Source: Rhodovulum steppense
GTDB taxonomy: Bacteria; Pseudomonadota; Alphaproteobacteria; Rhodobacterales; Rhodobacteraceae
Direction of reading: 5' to 3'
Length of the DNA stretch: 64,000 bases
Assembly (NCBI RefSeq): GCF_004339675.1
Contig: NZ_SLVM01000015.1
Span: 33,597-97,596, forward strand
The translations under genes and the position numbers were made by a program. The notes beneath the pieces are model-generated. The model was not told where the DNA came from, did no database searches, and worked only from the letters and a program-made list of their open reading frames with translations. Shown here in pieces: positions 1-9,000 of the stretch. Position 1 is the first letter of the stretch; every line of letters starts with the position of its first letter.

Positions 1-719
1 ACGCGGCCCGCAGCGGTGCTGCGGATCTGGCGATGCTGCCGGTCGAGAACTCGACCTATGGGCGGGTGGCCGACATTCACCAGCTCCTGCCCGATTCCGG
101 GCTGCATATCGTTGACGAGGCCTTCGTGCGGGTGCATATCAACCTTCTGGGCGTGCCCGGCGCGCGGCTGGACGGGATCACCCACGCGATGAGCCACACG
201 GTCCTTCTGGGCCAGTGCCGCGACTTCCTGCGCGCCCATGGCATCCATCGGGTGACCGCGGCGGATACGGCCGGGTCCGCGCGCCATGTCGCCCAGACCG
301 GGGACCGCACGCTGGCGGCCCTTGCCGGCGATCTGGCGGCCGAGATCTACGGGCTGGACATCCTCGCCCGCCATATCGAGGATCACGACAAGAACACCAC
401 CCGCTTCCTGCTGATGGCGCGCGAGCCCGACCGGTCCCGCCGCGGCGATCTGGGGATGATGACGACCTTCGTCTTCCAGGTCCGCAACATCCCGGCCGCG
501 CTTTACAAGGCGATGGGGGGCTTTGCCACCAACGGGGTGAACATGACCAAGCTGGAAAGCTACATGGTCGACGGCTCGTTCACCGCGACCCAGTTCTACG
601 CCGATATCGAGGGCCATCCCGAGGATCCGAATGTCAGGCTGGCGCTTGAGGAACTGGACTATTTCACCACCAAGCTGGAAATCCTCGGCGTCTACCCGGC
701 GGACCGCAAGCGCCACTAG
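1..719 (+). CDS. pheA: Prephenate dehydratase, 5'-truncated by the window edge
   Basis: Prephenate dehydratase converts prephenate to phenylpyruvate in cytosolic phenylalanine synthesis. The frame is open to the left edge, and translation before the first ATG (33) already matches the family (SGAADLA before MLPVENSTYG), so the real start lies outside the window. The catalytic domain is recognised by LPVENSTYGRV and by DHDKNTTRFL, the conserved TRF motif. The C-terminal ACT regulatory domain starts near TTFVFQVRNIPAALYKAM and contains the LESYMVDGSF phenylalanine-binding motif (ESRP-like in relatives), so feedback inhibition by phenylalanine is expected. No chorismate mutase domain is visible, the usual monofunctional form in alphaproteobacteria. 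Confidence 0.95.
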   Translation, partial: AARSGAADLAMLPVENSTYGRVADIHQLLPDSGLHIVDEAFVRVHINLLGVPGARLDGITHAMSHTVLLGQCRDFLRAHGIHRVTAADTAGSARHVAQTGDRTLAALAGDLAAEIYGLDILARHIEDHDKNTTRFLLMAREPDRSRRGDLGMMTTFVFQVRNIPAALYKAMGGFATNGVNMTKLESYMVDGSFTATQFYADIEGHPEDPNVRLALEELDYFTTKLEILGVYPADRKRH

Positions 720-735
720 GGCGCTGTCGGGCGGG

Positions 736-1203
736 TCAGACGCGGTGGAACCGGCCCGCCTCAATGTCGCGGGCAAGGCGCGCGACACCGGTCCTGAACC
801 GCTCCGTCATGCGCCCCTTGGCCAGGCGGATCGTCTGAAGCAGAAGCCGCGCCTGTATGGTCTGGGGATGCAGGTCGATGGCGACCGCCAGCCGGGTCCG
901 TGCCGGGGCCAGTCGAACCAGATCGACGGTGCCGATGCTGGACAGGCCGCTGACGGTGGTCTGGACGACCAGGGTCTCGGGCGGCAGGAACCTGGTCAGT
1001 TCCGAGCGCGCCGACCGGGGCGCGCCGCGAAAGGTGAACTGCCCCGCCCATGTCATGCCCGGCCCCGGCGCCGCCAGCGTGTCCAGCCGCGTGATCTCGG
1101 CGCCGCGGCGCAGCGCGGCCCGTTCCAGCCGCTCGAAATCCGTGATGACGGCAAAGACTTCCTCGATGGGAAGACCGATATCCTCACGCGTCGAGAACTT
1201 CAT
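736..1203 (-). CDS. SRPBCC family protein (START-like hydrophobic ligand fold)
   Basis: Protein of 155 residues starting MKFSTREDIGLPIEEVFAVI. The N-terminus (strand, then PIEEVFAVITDFERLERAALRRG) is typical of SRPBCC/polyketide-cyclase-like proteins, which form a helix-grip cavity for hydrophobic ligands; the ligand here is unknown. The frame is open further upstream, but that part is Arg/Pro-rich and overlaps nudC, so the ATG at 1203 is preferred. It lies 31 bp downstream of nudC on the same strand and may be co-transcribed with it. Family assignment is fairly sure, function is not. Confidence 0.8.
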   Translation of the reverse strand: MKFSTREDIGLPIEEVFAVITDFERLERAALRRGAEITRLDTLAAPGPGMTWAGQFTFRGAPRSARSELTRFLPPETLVVQTTVSGLSSIGTVDLVRLAPARTRLAVAIDLHPQTIQARLLLQTIRLAKGRMTERFRTGVARLARDIEAGRFHRV

Positions 1204-1234
1204 GGCACCTCCGGAGCCCCGTTTCGTTGTCGCG

Positions 1235-2191
1235 TCAATCCAGCCGGTCTGCAAGCCACAATCGCAGGATGTGATGCGCGATGGCGCCCTTGCGCGCGGG
1301 CAGGATGTCCTCGCGCTCGCCCGCCAGGGATGCCAGCAATTCCTCGCGGCTGACCCAGCGCGCCGCCTCCAGTTCCACGGGGTCGAGCGTGATCTCGCGG
1401 GTGGTGGCGCGGCCATGGCAGCCGATCATCAGCGAGGACGGGAAGGGCCAGGGCTGGCTGGCCAGGTAACCGACCTCGGCCACCGCGATCCCGGCCTCCT
1501 CGGCCACCTCGCGGCGCACCGCGGCCTCGACGGTCTCGCCCGGCTCGACGAACCCGGCCAGCAGCGAGAACATGCCCTCGGGCCAGCCCGGCCCGCGCCC
1601 CAGCAGCACGGAATTGCCATGGGTTATCAGCATGATGACCACGGGATCGGTGCGCGGGAAATGGGTGGCGCCGCAGGCCGGGCAGGCGCGCTGCCAGCCG
1701 ACCTGGACGGCCCGGCTCTCGGCGCCGCAGCGGGCGCAGAACCGGTGCGTGGCATGCCAGCCCAGCACCGCCCGCGCCGTGGCGGCCAGTTCCGCGTCGA
1801 GCGGCGTCAGCCGGGTCATCACGCGCCGCAGATCGGTAAAGGCATGGGTCTCGGGCAGGCCGGGATGGCGCTGTTCCGAAGGGTCGAGAAACGCGCCCAG
1901 CGTGTCGGGCAACTCCGGCGGCACCCAGTCCGACAGGTCCACCGCAAGGCGCGCCGCGCCCCCGGCCAGGCCCAGGAAGACGGTCTCTCCGCCCGTCGCG
2001 CCAAGGACCGGATGATCCGGCGCGATCCAGCCCAGACCGTCCGGGCCGACCAGCGGCTTGCCCTGCCACAGCGGCAATGCGCGCGCCTGCGGGGCGGCGC
2101 GCAGCCCGGCCAGCGCGACGGCGTCCATGCGCAGCGCCGCGGCGCGGTCCAGACCGCCGCCCCCGAATGTCACCTGCTCTGCCAGACGCAT
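1235..2191 (-). CDS. nudC: NAD(+)/NADH pyrophosphatase (Nudix)
   Basis: NudC-type hydrolase cleaving NADH to NMNH and AMP; the family also removes NAD caps from RNA. The 318-residue protein has an N-terminal domain, a zinc ribbon (FCARCGAES ... CPACGATHFPRTDP) and a complete Nudix box, GFVEPGETVEAAVRREVAEE followed by AGI, that binds the catalytic divalent metal. The SQPWPFPSS motif that specifies NADH recognition is present. I chose the ATG at 2191 because GGGAGG lies six bases upstream; the frame is open 13 codons further without a better site. The SRPBCC gene follows on the same strand. Confidence 0.95.
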   Translation of the reverse strand: MRLAEQVTFGGGGLDRAAALRMDAVALAGLRAAPQARALPLWQGKPLVGPDGLGWIAPDHPVLGATGGETVFLGLAGGAARLAVDLSDWVPPELPDTLGAFLDPSEQRHPGLPETHAFTDLRRVMTRLTPLDAELAATARAVLGWHATHRFCARCGAESRAVQVGWQRACPACGATHFPRTDPVVIMLITHGNSVLLGRGPGWPEGMFSLLAGFVEPGETVEAAVRREVAEEAGIAVAEVGYLASQPWPFPSSLMIGCHGRATTREITLDPVELEAARWVSREELLASLAGEREDILPARKGAIAHHILRLWLADRLD

Positions 2192-2436
2192 GTCCCGCCT
2201 CCCGGTTCCGGCCTTCGCCCGGCGTGCCATGCCCGGTCGGGCAAGGAAAGTCCGTTCGCCTTATGCGGTAGTTGATCTTTGCATTGAACTCCTTCAGGAT
2301 GTAGCTTCAGACACATGACAAGGTGATGTGCCAGTTCTGGTTCGGCGGATCGTGTCGGGGTTGTCCTGTGTTAGACAATTGGGAAACAACCTCAACCGCC
2401 AGGTCATTCCGACCGGCGTCGCTGCGGAAAGAGACG

Positions 2437-4347
2437 TTGAGCACGCTGCATTCCTTCTCCAGGCGGGCTGCCGCGCATCAGGCGCATCTGCGTCTGATGG
2501 GGACTACGGATCTTCACGTCCATATCTATCCCTACGACTATTTCACGGATCAACCGGTCGACACTGTGGGTTTGGCGCGCACCGCCGCCCATATTTCCCG
2601 TATTCGCGCCGAGGCGACAAACGCGATGCTGTTTGACAATGGCGATTTTCTGCAGGGCAATCCTATGGGCGATTACATCGCCTATGAACGGGGCATGCAG
2701 GACGGCGACATGCATCCGATCATCCAGGCGATGAACGCGGTTGGCTTCGACGCCTCGACGCTGGGCAATCACGAATTCAACTACGGGCTCGATTTCGCCA
2801 TGCGCTCGATCGCGGGGGCCGAGTTTCCGGTGATCTCGGCCAATATCGTGCGCGAGTTGGGGACCTGTCCGACCGAGGATGTGCCGCTGGTTCCGCCCTA
2901 TGTCATCCTCGGCCGGATGCTGACCGACGGGGAGGGGGACGTGCATCCGATCCGGGTGGGCGTGATCGGGTTTGCGCCGCCCCAGGTGATGACCTGGGAC
3001 CGTCGCCATCTGGAGGGCAAGATTCTCGCACGCGACATCGTCGAGACGGCGCGCGCCTGGGTGCCGGAGATCAAGGCGCAGGGCGCGGATATCGTGATCG
3101 CGCTGAACCATTCGGGCATCGGCGAGCCGGGCCATGTCGCGGGGCAGGAGAATGCGGCCGTGCCGCTTGCCACGGTCGAGGGGCTGGACGTGGTCATGGC
3201 CGGCCATCAGCATCTGCTGTTTCCCGGCCCCGGATTCGAGGGAATCGCGGGCGTCGATCCTACGAAGGGCACGATCCATGGCAAGCCCGCGGTGATGGGC
3301 GGGTTCTGGGGGTCGCATCTGGGCGTGATCGACCTGCTTCTCGATCGTGCGGACGGCGAGTGGCGGATCGTCGGGCATGAAAGCGCGTTGCGCTCGATCT
3401 CGCGCCGGAATGAGGATCGAACGATCACGCCGCTGGTCGAGAGCGAGCGCAACGTGCTCGATGCCGTTGCCAAGGAACACCGCGCAACGCTGCGCTACAT
3501 CCGCCGTGCGGTGGGGCGCACCTCGGTGCCGCTGTTCAGCTATTTCGCGCTGGTGGCTGATGATCCCTCAGTGCAACTCGTTACGAATGCCCAGATGTGG
3601 TGTGCCGCTGCGATGCTCAAGGACACGCCGCATGAGGGGTTGCCGCTGCTTTCGGCGGCTGCGCCGCTCAAGGCGGGCGGTCGTGCGGGCCCGGACCACT
3701 ATACGGACGTGCCGGCGGGTGACATCGCGATCAAGCATGTGGCCGATCTGTACCTGTTTCCCAACACGTTGCGCGCGGTGCGGGTCAGGGGGGCAGAGTT
3801 GCGCGGCTGGCTGGAGCGATCGGCGGGCCTGTTCAACCGCATCGTGCCGGGCGGGCGTGATCAGCCGCTGTTGAACTCAGACTTTGCAAGTTACCATTTC
3901 GATGTGATCGACGGTGTGGACTACCGGATCGACCTCAGCCAGCCCTCCCGTTTCGATCCGAAGGGCCACCTGACCGATCCGGGGGCGAGGAGGATCGTGG
4001 ACCTGACCTGGCAGGGGCGGCCGGTGACCGATGACATGGAGTTCGTAATTGCGACCAACAGCTATCGCGCGGGTGGGGGGGGAGAGTTCCCGGGCGCGAT
4101 GGGCGACACGGTCATTCTTGAGGCCCCGGACACTATCCGCGACGTGATCGTGCGCTACATTGCTGAGCAGGGCACCATCGACCCGAGGGCCGACAACAAC
4201 TGGGGCTTTGCGCCGATGCCGGGGACGACCGTTCTGTTCGACACCGGTCCACGGGCGGTTCGCTATCTGGACCAGATGACCGCGGTGGAACTGGAGTTCG
4301 CAGGCGACGGGCCGGGCGGGTTCATCCGTTTTCGACTCGCGCTATAG
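2437..4347 (+). CDS. 2',3'-cyclic-nucleotide 2'-phosphodiesterase/3'-nucleotidase-like protein
   Basis: Two-domain calcineurin-like phosphoesterase of the 5'-nucleotidase/CpdB family, about 636 residues. Metal ligands are visible in order: TDLHVHIYPYDYF (DxH), DNGDFLQGNPMGDY, TLGNHEFNYG, ALNHSG and MAGHQHLLF. The C-terminal substrate domain follows, with FPNTLRAVRVRGAEL and NSYRAGGGGEFPG. CpdB relatives salvage nucleotides in the periplasm, but no clear signal peptide is seen. The start is uncertain: a TTG at 2437 after GGAAAGAGA gives the usual short lead-in to the first metal motif, whereas a GTG at 2323 would add a Cys/Trp-rich stretch unlike the family. It is transcribed divergently from nudC, leaving about 245 bp for a promoter. 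Confidence 0.85.
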   Translation: MSTLHSFSRRAAAHQAHLRLMGTTDLHVHIYPYDYFTDQPVDTVGLARTAAHISRIRAEATNAMLFDNGDFLQGNPMGDYIAYERGMQDGDMHPIIQAMNAVGFDASTLGNHEFNYGLDFAMRSIAGAEFPVISANIVRELGTCPTEDVPLVPPYVILGRMLTDGEGDVHPIRVGVIGFAPPQVMTWDRRHLEGKILARDIVETARAWVPEIKAQGADIVIALNHSGIGEPGHVAGQENAAVPLATVEGLDVVMAGHQHLLFPGPGFEGIAGVDPTKGTIHGKPAVMGGFWGSHLGVIDLLLDRADGEWRIVGHESALRSISRRNEDRTITPLVESERNVLDAVAKEHRATLRYIRRAVGRTSVPLFSYFALVADDPSVQLVTNAQMWCAAAMLKDTPHEGLPLLSAAAPLKAGGRAGPDHYTDVPAGDIAIKHVADLYLFPNTLRAVRVRGAELRGWLERSAGLFNRIVPGGRDQPLLNSDFASYHFDVIDGVDYRIDLSQPSRFDPKGHLTDPGARRIVDLTWQGRPVTDDMEFVIATNSYRAGGGGEFPGAMGDTVILEAPDTIRDVIVRYIAEQGTIDPRADNNWGFAPMPGTTVLFDTGPRAVRYLDQMTAVELEFAGDGPGGFIRFRLAL

Positions 4348-4503
4348 GAGAATGCCTTTGCGTCCACATGTTATTTCCATATTAGAAATATAACTGCCTC
4401 GGATCGGAAACGATTGCGCCTCAATGCGAATTGCCACAGTTCTGCCCCTGTGTTACCGCAGGGGCTACAATTTTATGGCGACAATATGGCAGTGGAGGCT
4501 CCC

Positions 4504-5265
4504 GTGAAGAATTCCCTTTCTATCCCAGTCGTTCTGGCGGCGCTGAGCTGCGCTACGCTGGCTGAGGCGTCCACACTTTCTTTCGATGCGCTCAAGGTGA
4601 CGATTACTGCCGTCGGAACTGCGGCCTGGGGCGAGGTCGACATGACTCGCAGCACCGACCTGCCCTCGGGCGCGGCCTGGCAGGCCGGAACCGCGATCAC
4701 GGAACTTCCGACCGCGGAGTTCGGCATCGACAATGGCCCCGACCGCGATCTTGATCCCTGCCGCTTCGCCTGCTCGCCCTTCTATGGCGGTGTCTACGAG
4801 GTCGAGGCCACCTATTCCGGCGAGGACGTCGGCGCGCTGGGCCCGCTCGGCTGGGAGACGACGCCGTTCTGGACGGTTTTCGCGCCCACCGACGTTCCTG
4901 AGGGCTCGCGGAACGAGGCCGTGCTGAAATTCGGCTCGACGCGCTCCGTCCTGTCGCTGCTCTGGGGCTCGCCCGACAACGATAACCTGGTCGAGTTCCT
5001 GCTGGGCGACGCGGTCGTGGGCACGTTCTGGGGCGCCGATTTCCTCTCGTTCAGCGATTTCGAGATCGTCAAGCACCCGGGGCAGGGCGCCGTTCATGTC
5101 TCCTTCTCCGGCATCGACTTCGACGCGGTCCGGTTCTCGGCCTATATGGGCGGCGGGTCTTTCGAGTTCAGCAACGTCGTTGCGCCGGTTCCGCTTCCGG
5201 CGGGTGCGCTCTTGCTGCTGACCGGGCTCGGTGCCCTGGCAGCGGCACGCCGGGCGCGCGACTGA
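4504..5265 (+). CDS. VPLPA-CTERM sorting domain-containing secreted protein
   Basis: Secreted protein of 253 residues with a signal peptide (VKNSLSIPVVLAALSCATLAEA). The C-terminus has the layout of a VPLPA/PEP-CTERM sorting signal: VPLPAGALLLLTGLGALAAA, then RRARD, i.e. motif, hydrophobic helix, basic tail. Such signals are processed by an exosortase/rhombosortase-type system, usually coded elsewhere in rhodobacterial genomes; none is in this window. I prefer GTG 4504 because GGAGG lies five bases upstream and the signal peptide then starts at residue 1. The body is Gly/Asp-rich with no recognisable domain. Surface or matrix function is inference. Confidence 0.8.
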   Translation: MKNSLSIPVVLAALSCATLAEASTLSFDALKVTITAVGTAAWGEVDMTRSTDLPSGAAWQAGTAITELPTAEFGIDNGPDRDLDPCRFACSPFYGGVYEVEATYSGEDVGALGPLGWETTPFWTVFAPTDVPEGSRNEAVLKFGSTRSVLSLLWGSPDNDNLVEFLLGDAVVGTFWGADFLSFSDFEIVKHPGQGAVHVSFSGIDFDAVRFSAYMGGGSFEFSNVVAPVPLPAGALLLLTGLGALAAARRARD

Positions 5266-5281
5266 AGCCACCGAACGGCCC

Positions 5282-5304
5282 GGGCCGGGGGCTGAACCCG
5301 GCCC
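5282..5304 (+). terminator. Hairpin downstream of the VPLPA-CTERM gene
   Basis: An 8-bp perfect stem GGGCCGGG / CCCGGCCC with a seven-base loop lies 16 bp after the stop codon and is followed by CGTCTGCCCTTTT. A GC stem with a modest T-rich tail fits an intrinsic terminator. Confidence 0.55.
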
Positions 5305-5412
5305 CGTCTGCCCTTTTCGCCGATGCTGGAATTTTCCCGCGATCCGTGGTCAAATGCCGCAGGGAAAGGCCCCCGTGCCTGCGCGCCGGGGCCGCGATTG
5401 GGGGGACGCGAC

Positions 5413-5946
5413 ATGATCGGAAAAGGGCTTACGGGCTGCGTGCTGGGCGCAGCCCTTTTCTGTTCTGCGGGACAGGGTCTGGCGCAGAGCAATCTGACCG
5501 AAATCGGTTGGTGCCGCGATGACGGTATCGCCGGCGGCACGGTCGAACGCACGCGCGGCGCAACGCATTGCAACATCAACACCGCGCTCGCCGCGGCGCG
5601 CAATTCCGCCATCGCGGCGGCAGAGGCCGCCGCCGCCAATGCCTGTCCCACGCCGATCAGCACCGCGAATGCGCAAAACCGTTGCAGCGCGGCCGGAAGC
5701 TTCTTTGCGCCGACCGCGATCCCGAACGTCCAGGTGCAGCAAAGCCAGGGGGCCACCGCCGCGGAACGCGCCGCAACCCATCTGAAACGGGTCGGCAATA
5801 GCGGCATCTGCACCTATACGCGCGTGATCGCCGAGCGTGAACAGAGCGACCTGAACGACAGATCCTGCGGTATCTGGCCGTTCAGGTACAACCGGCGCAC
5901 CGTTCTGGCCGAGGCCCGCGCCGCCTGCGGGGTGATCTGCCGGTAG
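5413..5946 (+). CDS. Secreted cysteine-rich protein of unknown function
   Basis: Protein of 177 residues with a clear signal peptide (MIGKGLTGCVLGAALFCSAG then QGLAQ). The mature part has eight cysteines spread along its length (GWC, HCN, ACP, RCS, ICT, SCG, ACG, ICR), compatible with four disulfides in the periplasm or outside. The middle is a helical Ala-rich stretch (AALAAARNSAIAAAEAAAA). The ATG at 5413 is preferred to one 30 codons upstream because GGGGGAC precedes it and the signal peptide begins there. I do not recognise the family. It sits directly upstream of ffs. Confidence 0.65.
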   Translation: MIGKGLTGCVLGAALFCSAGQGLAQSNLTEIGWCRDDGIAGGTVERTRGATHCNINTALAAARNSAIAAAEAAAANACPTPISTANAQNRCSAAGSFFAPTAIPNVQVQQSQGATAAERAATHLKRVGNSGICTYTRVIAEREQSDLNDRSCGIWPFRYNRRTVLAEARAACGVICR

Positions 5947-5993
5947 GGGCGGCTGCGCCTTGCGAATCCGTCGCGTGACGCCTATGTAACGGG

Positions 5994-6091
5994 GCGAGAG
6001 GTTGGCGCGGGCGAGCGCCTCGCCAACCCGGTCAGGTCCGGAAGGAAGCAGCCGTAACGAGCCCCGTTCGGGTCGCTGTCCAGCCTCTCAC
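5994..6091 (+). ncRNA. ffs: Signal recognition particle 4.5S RNA
   Basis: Small bacterial SRP RNA. The hallmark GGTCAGGTCCGGAAGGAAGC, with the GGAA tetraloop and the asymmetric A-rich loop that binds Ffh, lies at about 6030-6050. The ends pair: GAGAGGTTGG (5996-6005) with CCAGCCTCTC (6080-6089). The short form without an Alu domain and its position just before dnaX are usual for alphaproteobacteria. Ends are set by helix pairing and are approximate. Confidence 0.93.
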
Positions 6092-6164
6092 CTCTCCCCC
6101 GATCCGCTGGACGCCGCAGCATGCAGCCCCTAGGCTGGCACGCGCCCCGAATCCACGAGGACCC

Positions 6165-7910
6165 ATGGCCGAGACCCAAGGCACCGCCTACCAGGTGCTC
6201 GCCCGAAAGTATCGCCCCGCGACCTTTGCCGACCTGATCGGGCAGGACGCGATGGTGCGCACCCTTCGCAACGCCTTTGCCGCCGACCGGATCGCGCAGG
6301 CTTTCGTGATGACGGGCATCCGCGGCACCGGCAAGACCACGACCGCGCGGATCATCGCCAAGGGGATGAACTGCATCGGGCCGGACGGGCAGGGCGGGCC
6401 GACGACCGACCCTTGCGGCGTCTGCGAGCATTGCGTGGCCATCGCCGAGGGCCGCCATGTCGACGTGATGGAGATGGACGCCGCCAGCCGGACCGGGGTG
6501 GGCGACATCCGCGAGATCATCGACAGCGTGGCTTATCGCGCGGCCTCTGCACGCTACAAGATCTATATCATCGACGAGGTTCACATGCTGTCCAACAACG
6601 CGTTCAACGCGTTGCTGAAGACGCTGGAGGAACCCCCCGCCCATGTGAAGTTCATCTTTGCCACGACCGAGATCCGCAAGGTGCCGGTCACGGTGCTGAG
6701 CCGCTGCCAGCGGTTCGACCTGCGCCGGATCGAGCCCGAGGTGATGATCGCCCATCTGCGCCGCATCGCGGAACTGGAAGGCGCGCAGATCAGCGCCGAG
6801 GCGCTGGGGCTGATCACGCGGGCGGCCGAGGGATCGGTGCGCGACGCGATGAGCCTTCTGGATCAGGCGATCTCGCATGGCGCGGGTGAAACGACGGCCG
6901 AACAGGTGCGCGCCATGCTGGGGCTGGCCGATCGTGGCCGGGTGCTGGACCTGTTCGATCTGATCGTGTCGGGAGACGCGGCGGGTGCGCTGGGCGAGTT
7001 GTCGGCGCAATATGCCGACGGGGCCGATCCGATGGCGGTTCTGCGCGATCTGGCCGAGATCACGCATTGGCTGAGCGTCATCAAGATCACCCCCGAAGGC
7101 GCCGACGATCCCACCGTGGGCCCCGACGAGCGCGCCCGCGGCAGCGCCATGGCCGAGCGGCTGGCGATGCGGGTGCTGGCGCGGATGTGGCAGATGCTGC
7201 TCAAGGCGCTCGATGAGGTCGCGCAGGCGCCCAACGCGATGATGGCGGCCGAGATGGCGGTGATCCGGCTGACCCATGTCTCGACCCTGCCCACGCCCGA
7301 GGATCTGGTCCGCCAGTTGCGCGAGACGCCGCCCACGGGGCCCGCGCCCACGGGTGGACCCATGCCCGGCGGGGCGGGGCAGGGGGCGCGCGCACAGGCG
7401 GTCGCGATGCCACGTCCTGCGCCCGGCGGCGGCGGGGCCGCCACGGCGCTGGCCCATTCGCCCGAACCGACGCTGGCTGCCTATGGCGCCTTTGCGCAGG
7501 TGGTCGAGCTGATCCGCGCCAGCCGCGACGTCAAGCTGCTGGTCGAGGTGGAAACCCATCTGCGCCTTGTCAGCTATGCCCCCGGCCGGATCGAGTTCGA
7601 GCCGACCGCCGACGCGCCGCGCGATCTGGCCGCGCGGCTTGGCCAGCGCTTGCAGGCGCTGACCGGGGCGCGCTGGGGCGTCTCGGTCGTGGCCTCGGGC
7701 GGGGCGCCGACCATCGCCGAGACCCGTGCGGCCGAAGAAGACCGGCTGACCGCGGCCGCCCGCGAACACCCGCTGGTGCAGGCCGTTTTTGCCGCCTTCC
7801 CAGAGGCCGAGATCATCGACATAAGACCCCCCGAAGCCCCGGTTCCGGATGCCGCCCTCGAGGCGCTGCCCGAGGTCGAGGACGAATGGGATCCCTTCGA
7901 GGACGACTGA
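6165..7910 (+). CDS. dnaX: DNA polymerase III subunits gamma and tau
   Basis: Clamp-loader ATPase of the replisome. Walker A GIRGTGKTT is at residues 51-59, the zinc module cysteines (C70, CGVCEHC at 84-90) follow, then Walker B IIDEVHML, SRCQRFDLRRI with the arginine finger, and sensor 2 near GSVRDAMSLLDQ. A Pro/Gly-rich linker (about residues 385-430) leads to the tau-specific C-terminal domain that binds DnaB and the polymerase. The 581-residue length is full-length tau; I saw no obvious slippery-site signal for producing gamma. It is followed by ybaB and recR in the conserved order. Confidence 0.97.
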   Translation: MAETQGTAYQVLARKYRPATFADLIGQDAMVRTLRNAFAADRIAQAFVMTGIRGTGKTTTARIIAKGMNCIGPDGQGGPTTDPCGVCEHCVAIAEGRHVDVMEMDAASRTGVGDIREIIDSVAYRAASARYKIYIIDEVHMLSNNAFNALLKTLEEPPAHVKFIFATTEIRKVPVTVLSRCQRFDLRRIEPEVMIAHLRRIAELEGAQISAEALGLITRAAEGSVRDAMSLLDQAISHGAGETTAEQVRAMLGLADRGRVLDLFDLIVSGDAAGALGELSAQYADGADPMAVLRDLAEITHWLSVIKITPEGADDPTVGPDERARGSAMAERLAMRVLARMWQMLLKALDEVAQAPNAMMAAEMAVIRLTHVSTLPTPEDLVRQLRETPPTGPAPTGGPMPGGAGQGARAQAVAMPRPAPGGGGAATALAHSPEPTLAAYGAFAQVVELIRASRDVKLLVEVETHLRLVSYAPGRIEFEPTADAPRDLAARLGQRLQALTGARWGVSVVASGGAPTIAETRAAEEDRLTAAAREHPLVQAVFAAFPEAEIIDIRPPEAPVPDAALEALPEVEDEWDPFEDD

Positions 7911-7926
7911 GCAAAGGAGACACGCG

Positions 7927-8271
7927 ATGCTGAAAGGATTGGGCGGCCTTGGCGACATGGCCAAGATGATGAAGGCCGCGCAGGAAATGCAGACCAAGAT
8001 GGTGGCGCTTCAGGAAACGCTGTCCACGACCATCGTGGTGGGCGAGAGCGGGGCGGGGCTGGTCAAGGCCACCGCGACCGCCAAGGGCACGCTGACCGCG
8101 CTGGACATCGACCCCTCGATCTTCAACGCCGAGGAAAAGGAAGTCGTCGAAGACCTGATCCTCGCCGCGATCAAGGATGCGCAGGAAAAGGCGACGGCGA
8201 AGACCCAGGAAGAGACCCGCAAGCTGTCCGAGGAACTGGGTCTGCCCGCGGGGATGGGCCTGCCGATCTGA
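7927..8271 (+). CDS. ybaB: YbaB/EbfC family nucleoid-associated protein
   Basis: Small DNA-binding protein of 114 residues (MLKGLGGLGDMAKMMKAAQE ...). The family forms dimers that bind DNA as a pincer and is almost always encoded between dnaX and recR, as here. AAAGGAGA lies eight bases before the ATG at 7927, 16 bp after dnaX, which fixes the start against a longer in-frame opening. Co-transcription with dnaX and recR is inferred from spacing. Confidence 0.95.
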   Translation: MLKGLGGLGDMAKMMKAAQEMQTKMVALQETLSTTIVVGESGAGLVKATATAKGTLTALDIDPSIFNAEEKEVVEDLILAAIKDAQEKATAKTQEETRKLSEELGLPAGMGLPI

Positions 8272-8274
8272 TCC

Positions 8275-8874
8275 ATGGGCGAGCGGCCGCGCGAGATCGA
8301 GACGCTGATCGACATGATGGCGCGGCTGCCGGGACTTGGCCCCCGGTCGGCCCGGCGCGCCGTGCTGCACCTGATCCGCAAGCGCGCGGTCCTGCTGGCG
8401 CCACTGGCCGAGGCGCTGCGCCGGGTGGCCGAGACGGTGCGCGAATGTCCCCGCTGCGGCAATGTCACCACCGCCGATCTGTGCGAGATCTGTGCAGATG
8501 ACCGCCGCGCCAATGGCGAGATCTGCGTGGTCGAGGACGTGGCCGACCTCTGGGCGATGGAGCGGGGCGGCGCGTTCAAGGGCCGCTATCACGTTCTGGG
8601 CGGCACGCTTTCGGCGCTGGATGCGGTCGGTCCCGCCGATCTGCGCATCCCCGATCTGGTGCAGCGGGTGCGGGACGAGGGGATTTCCGAGGTCATCCTT
8701 GCGCTGAACGCCACGGTCGATGGCCAGACCACCGCCCATTACATCGCCGAGGAACTGACCGGGACGGGGGTTGCCATCACCTCGCTCGCCCAGGGCGTGC
8801 CGATCGGGGGCGAGCTTGATTATCTCGATGACGGCACGATCAGTGCCGCGCTGAAGGCACGCAAGGGGTTCTGA
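8275..8874 (+). CDS. recR: Recombination mediator protein RecR
   Basis: RecR (199 residues) works with RecO to load RecA on SSB-coated gaps. Visible parts are the N-terminal helix-hairpin-helix ([15 protein letters not shown]), a four-cysteine zinc finger (C58, C61, C70, C73: [16 protein letters not shown]), the TOPRIM domain ([14 protein letters not shown] ... YHVLGG) and the C-terminal Walker-like segment ([17 protein letters not shown]). The gene starts three bases after ybaB stops, so the three genes form one replication/recombination operon. Confidence 0.97.
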   Translation: MGERPREIETLIDMMARLPGLGPRSARRAVLHLIRKRAVLLAPLAEALRRVAETVRECPRCGNVTTADLCEICADDRRANGEICVVEDVADLWAMERGGAFKGRYHVLGGTLSALDAVGPADLRIPDLVQRVRDEGISEVILALNATVDGQTTAHYIAEELTGTGVAITSLAQGVPIGGELDYLDDGTISAALKARKGF

Positions 8875-9000
8875 GCCCGGCTCGCGCCCCCATCACGCAA
8901 TCTCAACTTGAACAGCCGGCAAGCCGCCCCTTAGCCTTGCACGACGCGCGCCCTAAATCGTGTCTGCGACACGAGGGGATCACCGAGGAGGAGTTCGCCG

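Noticed and set aside
5982..7997. 671-codon minus-strand open frame opposite dnaX and ffs
   Set aside because: Low-complexity Arg/Gly/His-rich translation covering ffs and dnaX; no start signal or family.
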